Source of the DNA: Agrobacterium salinitolerans
GTDB taxonomy: Bacteria; Pseudomonadota; Alphaproteobacteria; Rhizobiales; Rhizobiaceae
Reading direction: 5' to 3'
Assembly (NCBI RefSeq): GCF_002008225.1
Contig: NZ_MRDH01000002.1
Coordinates: 248,001 to 312,000, forward strand
DNA length: 64,000 bases
The position numbers and the translations under genes were made by a program. How positions within the stretch are numbered: position 1 is the stretch's first letter; each line of letters starts with the position of its first letter. Below, in pieces: positions 18,380 to 28,356 of this stretch. Below the pieces are notes generated by a model that was given only the letters and a program-made list of their open reading frames with translations, did not search any database and was not told the origin of the DNA.

Positions 18380-18410
18380 CCTGTTCCTCGGACTTGTTCC
18401 GGGGAACAGG
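18380..18410. terminator. Hairpin after the sugar kinase gene
   Basis: CCTGTTCC (18380-18387) pairs with GGAACAGG (18403-18410) across a 15-nt loop. It lies between the end of the sugar kinase and the PHO-box promoter of the next gene on the minus strand. No T run follows, so it is only terminator-like. Confidence 0.4.
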
Positions 18411-18469
18411 AATGAGGGAACCCGAGGTGGCTGCATGCGAAAATCCACGTTCGCGCAGTGTGGCGAGCC

Positions 18470-19390
18470 CTATCCCACCAGTGGAAGCAACTCGGGGCTG
18501 ATCAGCGCGCCATGGTGGCCTATAACGGTTGCCGCAGCCCTTGCCGCGAAGGTGGCGGCCTCTTCGGGAGAACTGCCGGTCACGTAACGGGCGAGGAAGG
18601 CGCCGTTGAAGCTGTCGCCGGCGCTTGTCGTATCCACCACGTCCACGGCTTTCACCGCCGGGGCGTGAGTGCGACTGCCGCCGAAATCGAGCGTCGCGCC
18701 CTTGGCGCCGTCCTTCACGACGATGTTTTCAACGCCAAGTGAACGGTAGCGGTCGATGGTCGCTTCCACGGACACATCGCCGAAATGGCTGGCCTCGTCA
18801 TCGAAGCTCGGCATGACAAGCGTTGCGGCGCGCGCACCGTTGGAGATGGTTTCGAGCATCGTATCCCTGTCCGCCCACAGGCGCGGGCGAATGTTGGGAT
18901 CGAAGACCACCAGCTTGCCCGCCGCCTTGGCGCGGCGCAGTTCGGCGAGGAACGTATCGACATCATGGGCGGAGGCGAGAACGGCGAGCGTGATACCGGA
19001 GAAATAGACCACATCGGCACTCTCGACCGTTTTGCGCAGGTGGTCCGCGTCAGTGGCAAGCTGCCTTGCGGCGGCGGCATTGCGCCAGTAGCTGAAGGTG
19101 CGTTCGCCATCCTTCAGGTTGATGAGATAGAGGCCGGGCGTTCCACCCTTGATGCGGCGGATTTTTTCCGTGCCGATGCCGGCATCCGCGATGAAGGTGA
19201 GCATGTCTTCAGAGAGAGGATCGTCGCCGAGCGCGGTAAAATAATCGACGGACCAGTCTTGCGGCAGGCAAGCCCGGGCATACCAGGCGGTATTGAACGT
19301 ATCGCCGGCAAAACCCTTGCGCAGCAGCCCGTTGCCGGCCTGCGACAGTTCCACCATGCATTCGCCAATCGACAGAAACCGTCCGCCCAC
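18470..19390 (-). CDS. PfkB-family sugar kinase, probably 2-keto-3-deoxygluconate kinase
   Basis: Ribokinase-like enzyme of 306 residues. N-terminal FLSIGECMVELSQAG and FAGDTFNTAWYA match the KDG kinase group. DPNIRPRLW lies mid-protein, and the PfkB signature DTTSAGDSFNGAFLA holds the catalytic Asp. The start is taken as GTG at 19390 because GGGAGG lies 8 nt upstream. An ATG 28 codons earlier would add a basic, non-conserved extension. Entner-Doudoroff or uronate use is the likely pathway, but no pathway genes are adjacent. It diverges from the alpha-glucosidase at 19547. Confidence 0.82.
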   Translation of the reverse strand: MGGRFLSIGECMVELSQAGNGLLRKGFAGDTFNTAWYARACLPQDWSVDYFTALGDDPLSEDMLTFIADAGIGTEKIRRIKGGTPGLYLINLKDGERTFSYWRNAAAARQLATDADHLRKTVESADVVYFSGITLAVLASAHDVDTFLAELRRAKAAGKLVVFDPNIRPRLWADRDTMLETISNGARAATLVMPSFDDEASHFGDVSVEATIDRYRSLGVENIVVKDGAKGATLDFGGSRTHAPAVKAVDVVDTTSAGDSFNGAFLARYVTGSSPEEAATFAARAAATVIGHHGALISPELLPLVG

Positions 19391-19546
19391 GCCGTCATCC
19401 TCCCGTTTTTTCCAGCCATGCGGCTTACGACGAGTGCGCGCCGCTGACAAGGGCGGTTGTCGCCGTTTGTGCATGTGCGAAGTTCCGGTTTACGCGGGCG
19501 CAACGGCTTTATATTCTCCCGGCGTGACACCCTCAGGAGATCGCCG

Positions 19547-21211
19547 ATGACACTGCCCCATGCCCCGGTCCACAAATCTCAAGCACAATCGGACTGGTGG
19601 AAGGGAGCGGTGATCTATCAGGTCTATCCGCGCTCGTTTCAGGATACGACCGGCGACGGCTATGGCGATCTTGCCGGAGTGACGAAACGTCTGCCCTATA
19701 TCGCCTCGCTCGGCGTCGATGGCATCTGGCTCTCGCCCTTCTTCACCTCGCCCATGGCCGATATGGGCTATGACGTTTCCGATTATTGCAATGTCGATCC
19801 GATGTTCGGCACGCTTGCCGATTTCGACGCGCTGATGGTCGAGGCGCGCCGGCTGGGGCTGAAGGTCATCATCGATCAGGTCATCTCGCACACGTCGGAC
19901 CAGCATCCCTGGTTCGTGGACAGCCGAGCGAGCCGCACCAACTGCAAGGCCGACTGGTATGTCTGGGCCAATCCCAAGCCGGATGGCACGGCCCCCACCA
20001 ACTGGCTTTCCGTCTTCGGCGGCCCGGCATGGGAGTGGGACGGCGTGCGCAAGCAATATTACATGCACAGCTTCCTCGCGTCGCAGCCGGATCTCAATTT
20101 CCATAATCCGGATGTGCAGGATGCGCTTCTCGAAACCGTGCGTTTCTGGCTGGATCGCGGCGTTGACGGTTTCCGGCTCGATACCGTCAACCATTATTTC
20201 CATGACAGGCTTTTGCGCGACAACCCGCCGCTTTTCGACGAGGAAAGTTTCGGTCTCGATGCTTCCGACGTCAATCCCTATGGCATGCAGGACCATCTGT
20301 ACGACAAGACGCGGCCGGAAAACGTGGCCTTCCTCAAGCGTTTTCGCGCGCTGCTCGACGACTATGAGGGCCGCGCCACGGTGGGTGAGGTGGGAGACGG
20401 GGCGCGGTCGCTGAAGACGGTGGCGGCCTATACGTCCGGCAATGACAAGCTCAACATGTGCTACACTTTCGACCTGCTGGGGCCGGATTTCAGCGCGAAG
20501 CATCTGCGCGCCTCGGTCGAGACCTTCGGCAAGGTGGTGACGGATGGCTGGGTGTGCTGGGCCTTTTCCAACCATGATGTGGTGCGCCACCTCAGCCGTT
20601 TTTCCGAAAGTGCGGAGGAGCAGGTGCGGGTGGCGAAGCTTGCCATCTGCGTTCTCGCCAGCCTGCGCGGTTCCATATGTCTTTATCAGGGCGAGGAGCT
20701 GGGTCTGACCGAGGCGGAACTTGCTTTCGAGGATCTGCGCGATCCCTACGGCATCCGCTTCTGGCCCGCCTTTAAGGGGCGGGACGGATGTCGCACGCCG
20801 ATGGTGTGGGAGACAGGAAAGCCGAATGCCGGTTTTTCCAGCGCTGAAAAGCCGTGGCTGCCGGTGCCCTATGTTCATGCCATGCAGGCTGTGGATGCGC
20901 AGGAGCGCAAGCCGGACTCGGTTCTGAACCATTACCGCGCGGTTTTGTCCTTCCGCAAAGGTCACGGCGCACTGCGCGATGGCGATATGCACTTTATCAA
21001 GACCAATCTCGACGTGCTGGCCTTCACGCGCCAGAAGGGCGATGAAAAACTGCTGTTCGTTTTCAACCTCACCCGTGAGGCGGTGGAATTCCCGATGCCG
21101 AAGACCATGCGGGTCACCGATATACTGCCGATGCCGGGTTTCGCACCGTTATTCGATGCGGGGATCGTGACGCTCGAGGGGCTGGATGTATTTTGCGGGG
21201 TCGTTGCATGA
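19547..21211 (+). CDS. GH13 alpha-glucosidase
   Basis: Cytoplasmic glycoside hydrolase family 13 enzyme, 554 residues, resembling the GH13_23 alpha-glucosidases. WWKGAVIYQVYPRSFQD opens the barrel. The catalytic nucleophile is Asp in GVDGFRLDTVNHYF, the acid/base is Glu in ATVGEVGDGARS, and the transition-state Asp is in FSNHDVVRH. The start ATG at 19547 has AGGAG 8 nt upstream. A 30-codon upstream extension is rejected. The stop overlaps the ATG of the next gene (ATGA), so the acetyltransferase is translationally coupled. Unlike the S. meliloti agl operon, no ABC transporter genes accompany it. Substrate is likely maltose, sucrose or similar alpha-glucosides. Confidence 0.93.
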   Translation: MTLPHAPVHKSQAQSDWWKGAVIYQVYPRSFQDTTGDGYGDLAGVTKRLPYIASLGVDGIWLSPFFTSPMADMGYDVSDYCNVDPMFGTLADFDALMVEARRLGLKVIIDQVISHTSDQHPWFVDSRASRTNCKADWYVWANPKPDGTAPTNWLSVFGGPAWEWDGVRKQYYMHSFLASQPDLNFHNPDVQDALLETVRFWLDRGVDGFRLDTVNHYFHDRLLRDNPPLFDEESFGLDASDVNPYGMQDHLYDKTRPENVAFLKRFRALLDDYEGRATVGEVGDGARSLKTVAAYTSGNDKLNMCYTFDLLGPDFSAKHLRASVETFGKVVTDGWVCWAFSNHDVVRHLSRFSESAEEQVRVAKLAICVLASLRGSICLYQGEELGLTEAELAFEDLRDPYGIRFWPAFKGRDGCRTPMVWETGKPNAGFSSAEKPWLPVPYVHAMQAVDAQERKPDSVLNHYRAVLSFRKGHGALRDGDMHFIKTNLDVLAFTRQKGDEKLLFVFNLTREAVEFPMPKTMRVTDILPMPGFAPLFDAGIVTLEGLDVFCGVVA

Positions 21212-21666
21212 GCGGGCAATTTGCCATCGAGGCGGCTGGCGAAGCATCGCTCGATGAGTGGTCGCTTCTGCGGCACCGCTTGTGGCCGGATGCTTCACCC
21301 ACCGAACACCGGGCGGAGTTGCAGGACGTCTCCGACAATGAAGTTGGATTTATTGCCTATGATCCGGCGGGCATGGCCATCGGTTTTGCCGAAGCCAGCC
21401 TGCGGCATGATTATGTCAACGGATGCGACACCTCACCCGTGGCGTTTCTCGAAGGCGTTTATGTGGAGGAGGCCTTTCGCAAACAGGGCGTTGCGGCTGC
21501 TTTGATTGCCGAAGTAACCCGTTGGGCGACCAGCAAGGGTGTGAGCGAACTTGCTTCCGATGCCGACATTTCCAATGTCGATTCACACCGCATGCATGCG
21601 GCGCTGGGATTTGAGGAAACGCAGCGGGTGGTTTATTTTCGCAAGTCCCTGCCTTTGGGTTCATAG
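21208..21666 (+). CDS. Aminoglycoside 6'-N-acetyltransferase-like GNAT protein
   Basis: A 152-residue acetyl-CoA-dependent acetyltransferase. Its body closely follows chromosomal AAC(6')-I enzymes such as Salmonella AAC(6')-Iy: LRHRLWPD, GFAEASLRHDYVNGCDTSPV, AFLEGVYVEEAFRKQGVA, and ALGFEETQRVVYFRK. The RKQGVA segment is the acetyl-CoA pyrophosphate loop. Its ATG overlaps the alpha-glucosidase stop by four bases and needs ribosome re-initiation. Whether it modifies aminoglycosides or an endogenous amine is unknown, since chromosomal AAC(6') genes are often poorly expressed. Confidence 0.8.
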   Translation: MSGQFAIEAAGEASLDEWSLLRHRLWPDASPTEHRAELQDVSDNEVGFIAYDPAGMAIGFAEASLRHDYVNGCDTSPVAFLEGVYVEEAFRKQGVAAALIAEVTRWATSKGVSELASDADISNVDSHRMHAALGFEETQRVVYFRKSLPLGS

Positions 21667-21971
21667 CCTCCCTGCGCTCTTCGGCCAGCGGAAGATGTCA
21701 GTCTTCGCGGCCGCCTTTCGTTGATCAAATGCGGCGCCATGATCGCGTTTTGGATGGTGAATAGTAATATTTAAGTATTGATTAATTTATGATGGGTTAA
21801 ATTCGAATTAATTAAATATTAAAACACAAATATATTCGTATTAATGAAAATTTTTCAGTAATTTTTTCACATTTACTTCGCTGTTGGCGAGCCTTAGGTA
21901 ATCTTCCAGTATTAATTATTGAAACCTACAGATTTTTCGGTCTCCGCCCATAAGGTGAAGCAGGGATTGTC
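21667..21971. other. AT-rich intergenic island
   Basis: From about 21745 to 21935 the sequence is strongly AT-rich in an otherwise GC-rich chromosome (for example ATTAATTTATGATGGG and AATTAATTAAATATT). No reading frame or clear hairpin is visible. It shares the short word TTCGTATT with the island at 24300-24530. Such islands in rhizobia can bind MucR/Ros-type silencers; that is inference. Confidence 0.55.
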
Positions 21972-22523
21972 ATGTCCGTTTCAATCAAGAATTTCAATCA
22001 GCCCAATACCGCGAATTCCACCTCGTCGCGCGCCAAAGCTAAGGCCGCGCCTCCATCCATCCGAGAGGTCTTCCTTTCCGGACAATCGGCAGCCCGCGCA
22101 TCAACACCGAAACCAGCCCCCAAAACCTCGTCAGCCGACTATATCGCATCGCCCGACTTCATGCGGAATCTGAGGGCCAAGCTTTCCCTGGCGGGGGACG
22201 ATCCGGCGCAATATCTGCGCGCCCGGTCGATGATGAGTGCTCTCGAGCGTGGGGCCTTGCAGGTTTCGAACCCCACTCAGGGCAAAACGATCAATGCGTG
22301 GGATCCGAACCAGAAAAACGCCAAGCCGACGACAGCCACTGACATTGCCAAGACCAACTGGGTGGATTTTCTCAATACGCAGCTGAAGCGCAGCGAAGAC
22401 GGCGCGCTTTCCAGAGATGGAAGCGGCAGCTATGTCGACAATGCGACAGGAAAACACGCCTATTTTGGCAGGGTCGCGGGCAAATATTATTACGTCACCT
22501 GGCCTTCGGAGACGAACGCATGA
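21972..22523 (+). CDS. Orphan hypothetical protein behind an AT-rich island
   Basis: I do not recognise this 183-residue protein. The first 60 residues are low-complexity and rich in Ser, Ala, Lys and Pro (MSVSIKNFNQPNTANSTSSR, then KPAPKTSS), probably disordered. Residues 60-100 look helical (FMRNLRAKLSLAG, ARSMMSALERGAL). The C-terminus is aromatic-rich (ATGKHAYFGRVAG, then YYYVTW). There is no signal peptide, membrane helix or cysteine. Start ATG at 21972 has an AGGG-type site. The promoter region is the AT-rich island, and a compact hairpin follows the stop. An N-terminally disordered, Cys-free cargo of a one-step secretion system is one possibility, but nothing proves it. Confidence 0.7.
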   Translation: MSVSIKNFNQPNTANSTSSRAKAKAAPPSIREVFLSGQSAARASTPKPAPKTSSADYIASPDFMRNLRAKLSLAGDDPAQYLRARSMMSALERGALQVSNPTQGKTINAWDPNQKNAKPTTATDIAKTNWVDFLNTQLKRSEDGALSRDGSGSYVDNATGKHAYFGRVAGKYYYVTWPSETNA

Positions 22524-22541
22524 GGCCGCTCTCGCGGCCTC
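22522..22541 (+). terminator. Hairpin after the orphan gene
   Basis: GAGGCCGC (22522-22529), loop TCTC, GCGGCCTC (22534-22541). It overlaps the orphan gene's stop. No T tract follows. It also faces the end of the converging adenine deaminase gene. Confidence 0.45.
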
Positions 22542-22588
22542 GAAACGCGGATTGAGCGCTTTCCGCTGCTCCGGTCGGCAAGCCTCCG

Positions 22589-24283
22589 TCAGATCAGCGT
22601 AAACCTGTCCACATCCACCATGCCCATATCGGAAATCTTCAGATGCGGGATGACGGGCAGCGGCAGGAAGGCGACCTGCAGGAAAGGTTCTTCCAGTGTC
22701 GTGCCGAGCGCATAGGCTGCTTTTCTGAGCGTGTGCAGCGTATCTCGAACGGTCTCGTAGGGTTCTAGGCTCATCAACCCGGCGACGGGCAAAGCGATCT
22801 CGCCCGTCACCCGGCCGTCTTCCACCACCACGAAGCCGCCCTTGATTTCGCCGAGCCGGTTGGCGGCCAGCGCCATGTCGTCTTCGCTGACGCCGACAAC
22901 GCAGATATTGTGGCTGTCATGGCCGACGGTGGAGGCGATGGCGCCCTTTTTCAGGCCGAAGCCCTGAACGAAGCCATTGGCGTGATTGCCGTTCTTGCCG
23001 TGGCGTTCGATGACGGCGACCTTGATGATGTCGTTTTCAAGATCGACGGTGGTCTGGTTGCCGTCCGTTGGCAGCTTGTAGCGGCGGTGTTCGGTAATGA
23101 TCTTGCCGGGAAGCACGCCCATGACGGGGCTTTCGCCCTCTGTGACCGGCACGCCGAAATGCGAGGCGAGCACGGGCCTTGCCTTGACGCTGTCAAGGCC
23201 GACGGGTGCGACCGGTTTGCGGGTGGCAAACAGCGCGTCATCGACGATCCTGCCGCCGGAAAGCACAATGCTGGCCTTGCAGTTCTGCAGGCTGTCGATG
23301 ACCACGAGATCGGCGCGCCACCCCGGTGCGACAAGGCCGCGGTCGCGCAGGCCAAAGGCTTTCGCGGCGGAAATCGAGGCGGCGCGGTAGATGGCGAGCG
23401 GTTCCACCCCGCTGGCGATCGCCGTGCGGATCATATAGTCGAGATGGCCCTGTTCGGCGATATCGAGCGGGTTGCGGTCATCTGTGCAGAGCGCCAGATA
23501 GGGCGAGAGGCGCTCGGTGATGATCGGCATCAGGGCGTGCAGGTCCTTCGAGACCGAGCCTTCGCGCACCAGAATATGCATGCCCTTGCGGATTTTCTCC
23601 AACGCCTCAGCCGCGCTCGTGCATTCATGTTCAGTGCGGATGCCGGCGGCAAGATAGCCGTTCAGCGCCGTGCCGGAGAGAAGCGGCGCATGCCCATCGA
23701 TATGCTGGCCCTGAAAGGCCTCCAGCTTTGCCATGCACACCGGGTCCTTGTGGATGACGCCCGGAAAATTCATGAATTCGGCAAGCCCGATGACCTTCGG
23801 ATGATTTCGGAACGGTAGCAGTTTTTCGATGGGCAGATCGGCGCCAGCGGTTTCAAGGTGGGTGGCGGGCACGCAGGAGGAGAGCTGCACCCGGATGTCC
23901 ATGATGGTTTCCATGGCGCTGTCGAGGAAGAACTGAAGCCCATCAACGCCCAGAACATTGGCAATCTCATGCGGGTCGCAAATGGCGGTGGTAACGCCAT
24001 AGGGTAAAACGCAGCGGTCGAATTCATGCGGTGTAACGAGCGACGATTCGATATGGAGATGCGTATCGATGAAGCCGGGAACGACGATTTTGCCGGAAAT
24101 ATCGATTTCCCGCCGACCCTTGTAGTCTCCACATGTGCCAACGACAGTATCGCCGCAAATGGCAATGTCCGAAGCAACAAGTTCCCCGGTCACCAGGTCG
24201 AAGAATCGCCCGCCTTTGAGAACCATATCTGCCGGTTCGCGGCCCGTACCCTGATCGATGCGCGTTTCAAGTTTCGAATTCAT
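22589..24283 (-). CDS. ade: Adenine deaminase
   Basis: Converts adenine to hypoxanthine plus ammonia in purine salvage. At 564 residues it is full length for the amidohydrolase-type Ade family. The metal-binding motif is [16 protein letters not shown], followed by [30 protein letters not shown] and [17 protein letters not shown] supply further ligands. The C-terminal domain includes [15 protein letters not shown]. The product feeds hypoxanthine to xanthine dehydrogenase, encoded elsewhere in this window. It converges with the orphan gene and diverges from the HD-GYP gene across an AT-rich spacer. Confidence 0.95.
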   Translation of the reverse strand: MNSKLETRIDQGTGREPADMVLKGGRFFDLVTGELVASDIAICGDTVVGTCGDYKGRREIDISGKIVVPGFIDTHLHIESSLVTPHEFDRCVLPYGVTTAICDPHEIANVLGVDGLQFFLDSAMETIMDIRVQLSSCVPATHLETAGADLPIEKLLPFRNHPKVIGLAEFMNFPGVIHKDPVCMAKLEAFQGQHIDGHAPLLSGTALNGYLAAGIRTEHECTSAAEALEKIRKGMHILVREGSVSKDLHALMPIITERLSPYLALCTDDRNPLDIAEQGHLDYMIRTAIASGVEPLAIYRAASISAAKAFGLRDRGLVAPGWRADLVVIDSLQNCKASIVLSGGRIVDDALFATRKPVAPVGLDSVKARPVLASHFGVPVTEGESPVMGVLPGKIITEHRRYKLPTDGNQTTVDLENDIIKVAVIERHGKNGNHANGFVQGFGLKKGAIASTVGHDSHNICVVGVSEDDMALAANRLGEIKGGFVVVEDGRVTGEIALPVAGLMSLEPYETVRDTLHTLRKAAYALGTTLEEPFLQVAFLPLPVIPHLKISDMGMVDVDRFTLI

Positions 24284-24299
24284 GCGGCTCTTCTTCGAC

Positions 24300-24530
24300 T
24301 TCTGGTTTGCGTCATATGCGAGAATTTTCAGTATTTACATTCTTGGGTTGTTTCTTGGTGTGTTCGTATTGATTCGTCGTATTTTAAATATATCCTGAGT
24401 AAATAATTTTCATATTTGTGCTATGTTATGTTTAGTGTTGCATACTTGAATATTTTAACGGGCTTATATTTGTGCATCTGGAGGCTGGTTTATGTCGGCC
24501 TTTATCAATAGCGGGCCACGTTAACATTCC
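24300..24530. other. AT-rich divergent spacer between ade and the HD-GYP gene
   Basis: About 230 bp of AT-rich DNA, with TTCGTATTGATTCGTCGTA and repeated TATTT words. It must hold both promoters. No dyad or known box stands out. It is one of three such islands in the window. Confidence 0.5.
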
Positions 24531-24554
24531 CGGGAAGGAAAATAAAAGCGTCTG

Positions 24555-25502
24555 ATGTTGAAGCGAATTTCCACCCGGCAATTAACTGTTGGCATGTTTA
24601 TCGAGGCGGTCGAGGGAACGGCGTCGAACCGGCAGATTATGCAACGACATCGCTTTCTCCTGCGGCATGAGGATGGGGTGCGCCAGCTGAAAGCGAGCGG
24701 CGCGGAAAGCATCGTCATCAATACCGCCAGGGGAAACGATGTCGAAGCAAGGTCGGGTGTTGGCGGACCGGCGACAATGAAAACGGACAGTTCCCCAGAG
24801 ACCACCGCTGTGATCAGCCATGCCGTGCGTTTGGCAGCCGATGCGGTTGCGGAAACCTTTGCGGTTGCGGAAACCGGTGGCGGTGTCTCGTTGACAAGCA
24901 TGGCGACGGCAGCGGGTAGGATTTCCGACGCCGTGCAGTCGAACCCGGCGATTTTCATCGGGGTCACCCGATTGAAATCCAAAGACGAAACGACGTTTGT
25001 GCACTCCGTCTCCGTCAGCGGGCTGATGATCCTTTTCGGAAATTATCTCGGGCTCGACAGGGCAACTGTCAATCTGCTCGGTATCAGCGGGTTGCTACAT
25101 GATATCGGCAAGGTGGAAATTCCTTCATCGATCCTCAACAAGGCGGAAGGGTTGAGCGCCAGCGAGCGGCAAATCATCAATCTCCACCCCGCATTCGGCC
25201 GAGATATATTGTCGCGCAACGCGCAGATGCCGGAGATGCTGCTCGATGTCTGTTTCAATCATCATGAGCGGATGGATGGCGGCGGTTATCCGAGCGGCCG
25301 TGCGGGCAGCCAGATCAGCCTCTATGCGCGTATCGCGGCGATTTGCGACGTCTATGACGCCATCACCTCGGTCAGGCCCTACAAGAAGCCGTGGACTGCG
25401 AATGATGCGTTAACTTGGATGCTGCGGCGGGAAGGGCATTTCGACATTCAGCTGCTGAAGAAATTCGCGCTGTGCATTTCCGCCTCGCTGCCGAGGGGTT
25501 AG
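24555..25502 (+). CDS. HD-GYP domain protein with DUF3391 N-terminus
   Basis: Probable cyclic-di-GMP phosphodiesterase, 315 residues, soluble. The N-terminal DUF3391-like segment (LKRISTRQLTVGMFIEAVEG) precedes the HD-GYP domain (about 150-310). The metal-binding HD is LLHDIGKVEIPSSIL, and the GYP motif is HHERMDGGGYPSG. ICDVYDAITSVRPYKKPW matches the family core. The C-terminus ends soon after HFDIQLLKKF, without the short beta tail many relatives carry. No frameshift is evident in the other frames. The ribosome-binding site (AAGGA) is about 16 nt from ATG, so expression may be low. Its stop overlaps the end of the converging gene by 4 bp. Confidence 0.88.
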   Translation: MLKRISTRQLTVGMFIEAVEGTASNRQIMQRHRFLLRHEDGVRQLKASGAESIVINTARGNDVEARSGVGGPATMKTDSSPETTAVISHAVRLAADAVAETFAVAETGGGVSLTSMATAAGRISDAVQSNPAIFIGVTRLKSKDETTFVHSVSVSGLMILFGNYLGLDRATVNLLGISGLLHDIGKVEIPSSILNKAEGLSASERQIINLHPAFGRDILSRNAQMPEMLLDVCFNHHERMDGGGYPSGRAGSQISLYARIAAICDVYDAITSVRPYKKPWTANDALTWMLRREGHFDIQLLKKFALCISASLPRG

Positions 25503-26011
25503 TTGCCGAAGATGATCGCCATATTGAGGCTGTCGATGTAACGACCGTCGATCAGAACGGCATCGCGGGCCCGGCCTTCATGCACAAAGCCGATCTTTTC
25601 ATAAAGTGCAATGGCTCTCGCGTTGTCCGCATGCACGCTCAGTTCGACACGATGCAGCCCGAATTCGCGGGCGGCATCGAGCGTCCGCCGCATCAGTCGT
25701 CCACCCAGTCCCTTGTCCCGATAGGCAGGCAGGATACCCATGCCGAGCGTGCCGCAATGGGCGCGGGTCGCTCTGTCCTGGCGGCGGATATCGCACCAGC
25801 CAATCACTTTGCCATCCGCAATCGCCACGAATTGCGGATGGTCGTTTTCGATCATGTCGAGAACGAAGGTGCGCACCGCTTCGAGCGGTGGCGCCTCCAG
25901 GAAGCTCAGATATTTCCGCTCGCGCGATACCGCATCGAGAGCACGGTGAAAGCTTTCAACGTGCTCTGCCCGGATGGGTTCGATGCTGATGGCGTCGGCA
26001 GCCGGCATCAT
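25499..26011 (-). CDS. GNAT-family N-acetyltransferase
   Basis: A 170-residue acetyltransferase of unknown substrate. Acetyl-CoA binding is shown by [19 protein letters not shown], and the C-terminal motif is [22 protein letters not shown], the RimI/YhhY-like pattern. Its ATG overlaps the trpE(G) stop (ATGA at 26008-26011), so it is translationally coupled to the tryptophan gene and would be subject to its attenuator. A second Met follows at once. Coupling to tryptophan biosynthesis does not prove a related function. Confidence 0.85.
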   Translation of the reverse strand: MMPAADAISIEPIRAEHVESFHRALDAVSRERKYLSFLEAPPLEAVRTFVLDMIENDHPQFVAIADGKVIGWCDIRRQDRATRAHCGTLGMGILPAYRDKGLGGRLMRRTLDAAREFGLHRVELSVHADNARAIALYEKIGFVHEGRARDAVLIDGRYIDSLNMAIIFGN

Positions 26012-28197
26012 GCAGCCTTGGTCTTCGCCTTGCGGGTCAGATGCACCACAACGTTTTCGATCATGCGCATGCCGGCGTCCTGGCCGAGCGTCATGATCGA
26101 TTCCGGGTGGAACTGAACGGCGGCCACCGGCTCCTTGGCGTGTTCGATGCCCATGATCGTGCCATCCTCGCTTTCCGCGGTGATGATGAAATCACGCGGC
26201 AGGGTGGCGGGATCGGCGAAGATCGAATGGTAACGACCGACCGTCACTTCCTTGCCGAGACCGGAGAAGACGAGGCCGGGTTCCAGCACGCGGATACGCG
26301 AGGGCTTGCCGTGCATCGGCACTGCCAGCTGGCGCAGCTCGCCGCCATAGGCTTCCGCCAGTGCCTGAAGACCCAGGCAGACGCCGAAGATCGGCAGGTC
26401 ACGGGCGCGGGCGGCCTTGATCGTCGCCTTGCAGTCGAAATCCGTCGGGCTGCCCGGTCCGGGAGAGAGCACGACGAGATCGGGCTGGAAGCGATCGAAC
26501 ACGTCGGCTGCGACCGGTGATCTGACGGTCGAGACCGTGGCACCCGTCTGGCGGAAATAATTCGCCAGCGTATGCACGAAACTGTCTTCGTGGTCGACGA
26601 GCAGGATCTTCACACCGGTGCCCACCTTGGCGGCGTCGCGCTTGATGGCGGCGAAGTTGGCGCCTTTTGCATCGCGAATGGCCGATATCATGGCCGACGC
26701 CTTCAGTTCGGTTTCGGCTTCTTCTTCCTGCGGATTGGAATCGTTGAGCAGCGTAGCGCCGGCGCGCACCTCGGCGATGCCGTCCTTGATGCGGATGGTG
26801 CGCAGCGTGAGCCCCGTATTCATGTCGCCGTTGAAGCCGACCATGCCGATTGCGCCGCCATACCAGGCGCGCGGGCTCTTTTCATGGACTTCGATGAAGC
26901 GCATGGCCCAGAGTTTCGGCGCACCGGTGACGGTGACGGCCCAGGCGTGGCTGAGGAAGCCGTCAAAGGCGTCCATATCGTCACGCAGGCGGCCTTCAAT
27001 GTGGTCCACCGTGTGGATGAGGCGCGAATACATCTCGATCTGGCGGCGGCCGATGACCTTCACCGAGCCCGGCTCGCAGACGCGGCTCTTGTCGTTACGG
27101 TCAACATCCGAGCACATGGTGAGTTCGGATTCGTCCTTCTTCGAATTGAGCAGCTTCAGGATCTGCTCGCTGTCGGCAATCGGGTCGTCACCGCGCTTGA
27201 TGGTGCCTGATATCGGGCAGGTCTCGATGCGGCGACCGGAGACGCGCACAAACATTTCCGGCGAAGCGCCGACCAGATATTCCTGATGGCCGAGATTGAT
27301 GAAGAAGGAATAGGGCGAGGGGTTGATCGCCTTCAGACGACGCGAAATCGCCGACGGATTGCTTTCGCAGCGCTCCATGAACTTCTGTCCGGGCACGACC
27401 TCGAACAGGTCGCCGCGGCGGAAGCTTTCCTTGGCCTTCACGACCAGTTCGGAATATTCGCCCGGACGGTGATCGCCCTTGGGCGGGATGGTATCGGTGG
27501 TCTTGAACGGATCGGGTGTGATGTCGGAGGACTTGCCGTCCGTCGTCACGCCGCCCTTTTTGAAATCGTAGCGGTCGATCCAGGCCTTGGCGGAATAGTG
27601 GTCAACGACGAGGATTTCGTCCGGCAGAAACAGCACCATGTCGCGCTGATCTTCCGGCCGCGCCAGCGACAGCTTGATCGCGTCGAACTGGAAGGCGAGA
27701 TCGTAACCGAAGGCACCGAACAGGCCGATGGCCGAATCCGCATTCGAATAAAAGAGGTCGACGATGGCGCGCAGTGCGGTGAAGACGGTCGGGATTTTCG
27801 AGCGTTCTTCTTCGGTGAAAACGCGGTCCGGTTCGTTGACGGTGAGATCAAGGCGGCGGGTCGAGGCGGCGCCGAGGGTAAGGTCGGGCGTTGTCTTCAG
27901 CTTTTCCGTGATGAAATCGAGCAGCACTTCGCCGCGGCCATTATAGGCTTCGATCCACATCTTGCGGCCGAAACAGGAAATGCCGAGCGGCGGATCGATA
28001 ATGGCTGTATCCCAGCGGGTGTAACGGCCTGGATATTCATAGTTGGACGAAAAAACCGCGCCGCGATGGGAATCGAGCTTTTCGATATAATTATCGATGG
28101 CGCTGGCGTAATCGGCGGGCCGACGCTTTCGGCTGACCTTAATGCCGCCTTTCGTCTCGTAGGTTTCCGCTCCGTCATCCTGAATGATCGTTACCAT
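26008..28197 (-). CDS. trpE(G): Anthranilate synthase, fused TrpE-TrpG
   Basis: Makes anthranilate from chorismate and glutamine, the first step of tryptophan synthesis. The 729 residues combine TrpE (to about 510) and the glutamine amidotransferase TrpG (about 530-729), a fusion typical of rhizobia. TrpE motifs include [45 protein letters not shown] and [12 protein letters not shown]. TrpG shows [20 protein letters not shown], the nucleophile Cys in [17 protein letters not shown], and QFHPESIMT. The start ATG at 28197 gives [14 protein letters not shown]; the 21 codons before it are leader RNA. Expression is set by the trpL attenuator upstream. Confidence 0.97.
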   Translation of the reverse strand: MVTIIQDDGAETYETKGGIKVSRKRRPADYASAIDNYIEKLDSHRGAVFSSNYEYPGRYTRWDTAIIDPPLGISCFGRKMWIEAYNGRGEVLLDFITEKLKTTPDLTLGAASTRRLDLTVNEPDRVFTEEERSKIPTVFTALRAIVDLFYSNADSAIGLFGAFGYDLAFQFDAIKLSLARPEDQRDMVLFLPDEILVVDHYSAKAWIDRYDFKKGGVTTDGKSSDITPDPFKTTDTIPPKGDHRPGEYSELVVKAKESFRRGDLFEVVPGQKFMERCESNPSAISRRLKAINPSPYSFFINLGHQEYLVGASPEMFVRVSGRRIETCPISGTIKRGDDPIADSEQILKLLNSKKDESELTMCSDVDRNDKSRVCEPGSVKVIGRRQIEMYSRLIHTVDHIEGRLRDDMDAFDGFLSHAWAVTVTGAPKLWAMRFIEVHEKSPRAWYGGAIGMVGFNGDMNTGLTLRTIRIKDGIAEVRAGATLLNDSNPQEEEAETELKASAMISAIRDAKGANFAAIKRDAAKVGTGVKILLVDHEDSFVHTLANYFRQTGATVSTVRSPVAADVFDRFQPDLVVLSPGPGSPTDFDCKATIKAARARDLPIFGVCLGLQALAEAYGGELRQLAVPMHGKPSRIRVLEPGLVFSGLGKEVTVGRYHSIFADPATLPRDFIITAESEDGTIMGIEHAKEPVAAVQFHPESIMTLGQDAGMRMIENVVVHLTRKAKTKAA

Positions 28198-28301
28198 TTC
28201 TCTCGCACTCATTTTGTCGCATGTCGTTGTCGCAAAACCGCCAGGCACTTTTGCGCGCATGCTGTCTGTTGTTCAAGCCCGATGACAGGCGGCAAAATAA
28301 C

Positions 28302-28331
28302 AAAAAAGCCGCCTGAAAATTCGGGCGGCTT
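28302..28331 (-). terminator. Attenuator terminator of trpE(G)
   Basis: On the minus strand AAGCCGCC (28331-28324), loop CGAATTTTCA, GGCGGCTT (28313-28306), then six T. A competing antiterminator can form between GCGGCCTTG (28366-28358), at the leader-peptide end, and CAAGCCGC (28332-28325), with one bulge. This is the usual attenuation arrangement. The gap to the trpE(G) start is about 105 nt. Confidence 0.9.
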
Positions 28332-28356
28332 GGACTTTGTCTAAAGACATGACTGG

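Noticed and set aside
19490-20992. 500-codon open frame antisense to the alpha-glucosidase
   Set aside because: Overlaps all GH13 catalytic motifs on the true strand and shows no protein family.
25440-25502. Frameshift truncating the HD-GYP protein
   Set aside because: Neither alternative frame restores the expected C-terminal tail, so simple shortening is as likely.
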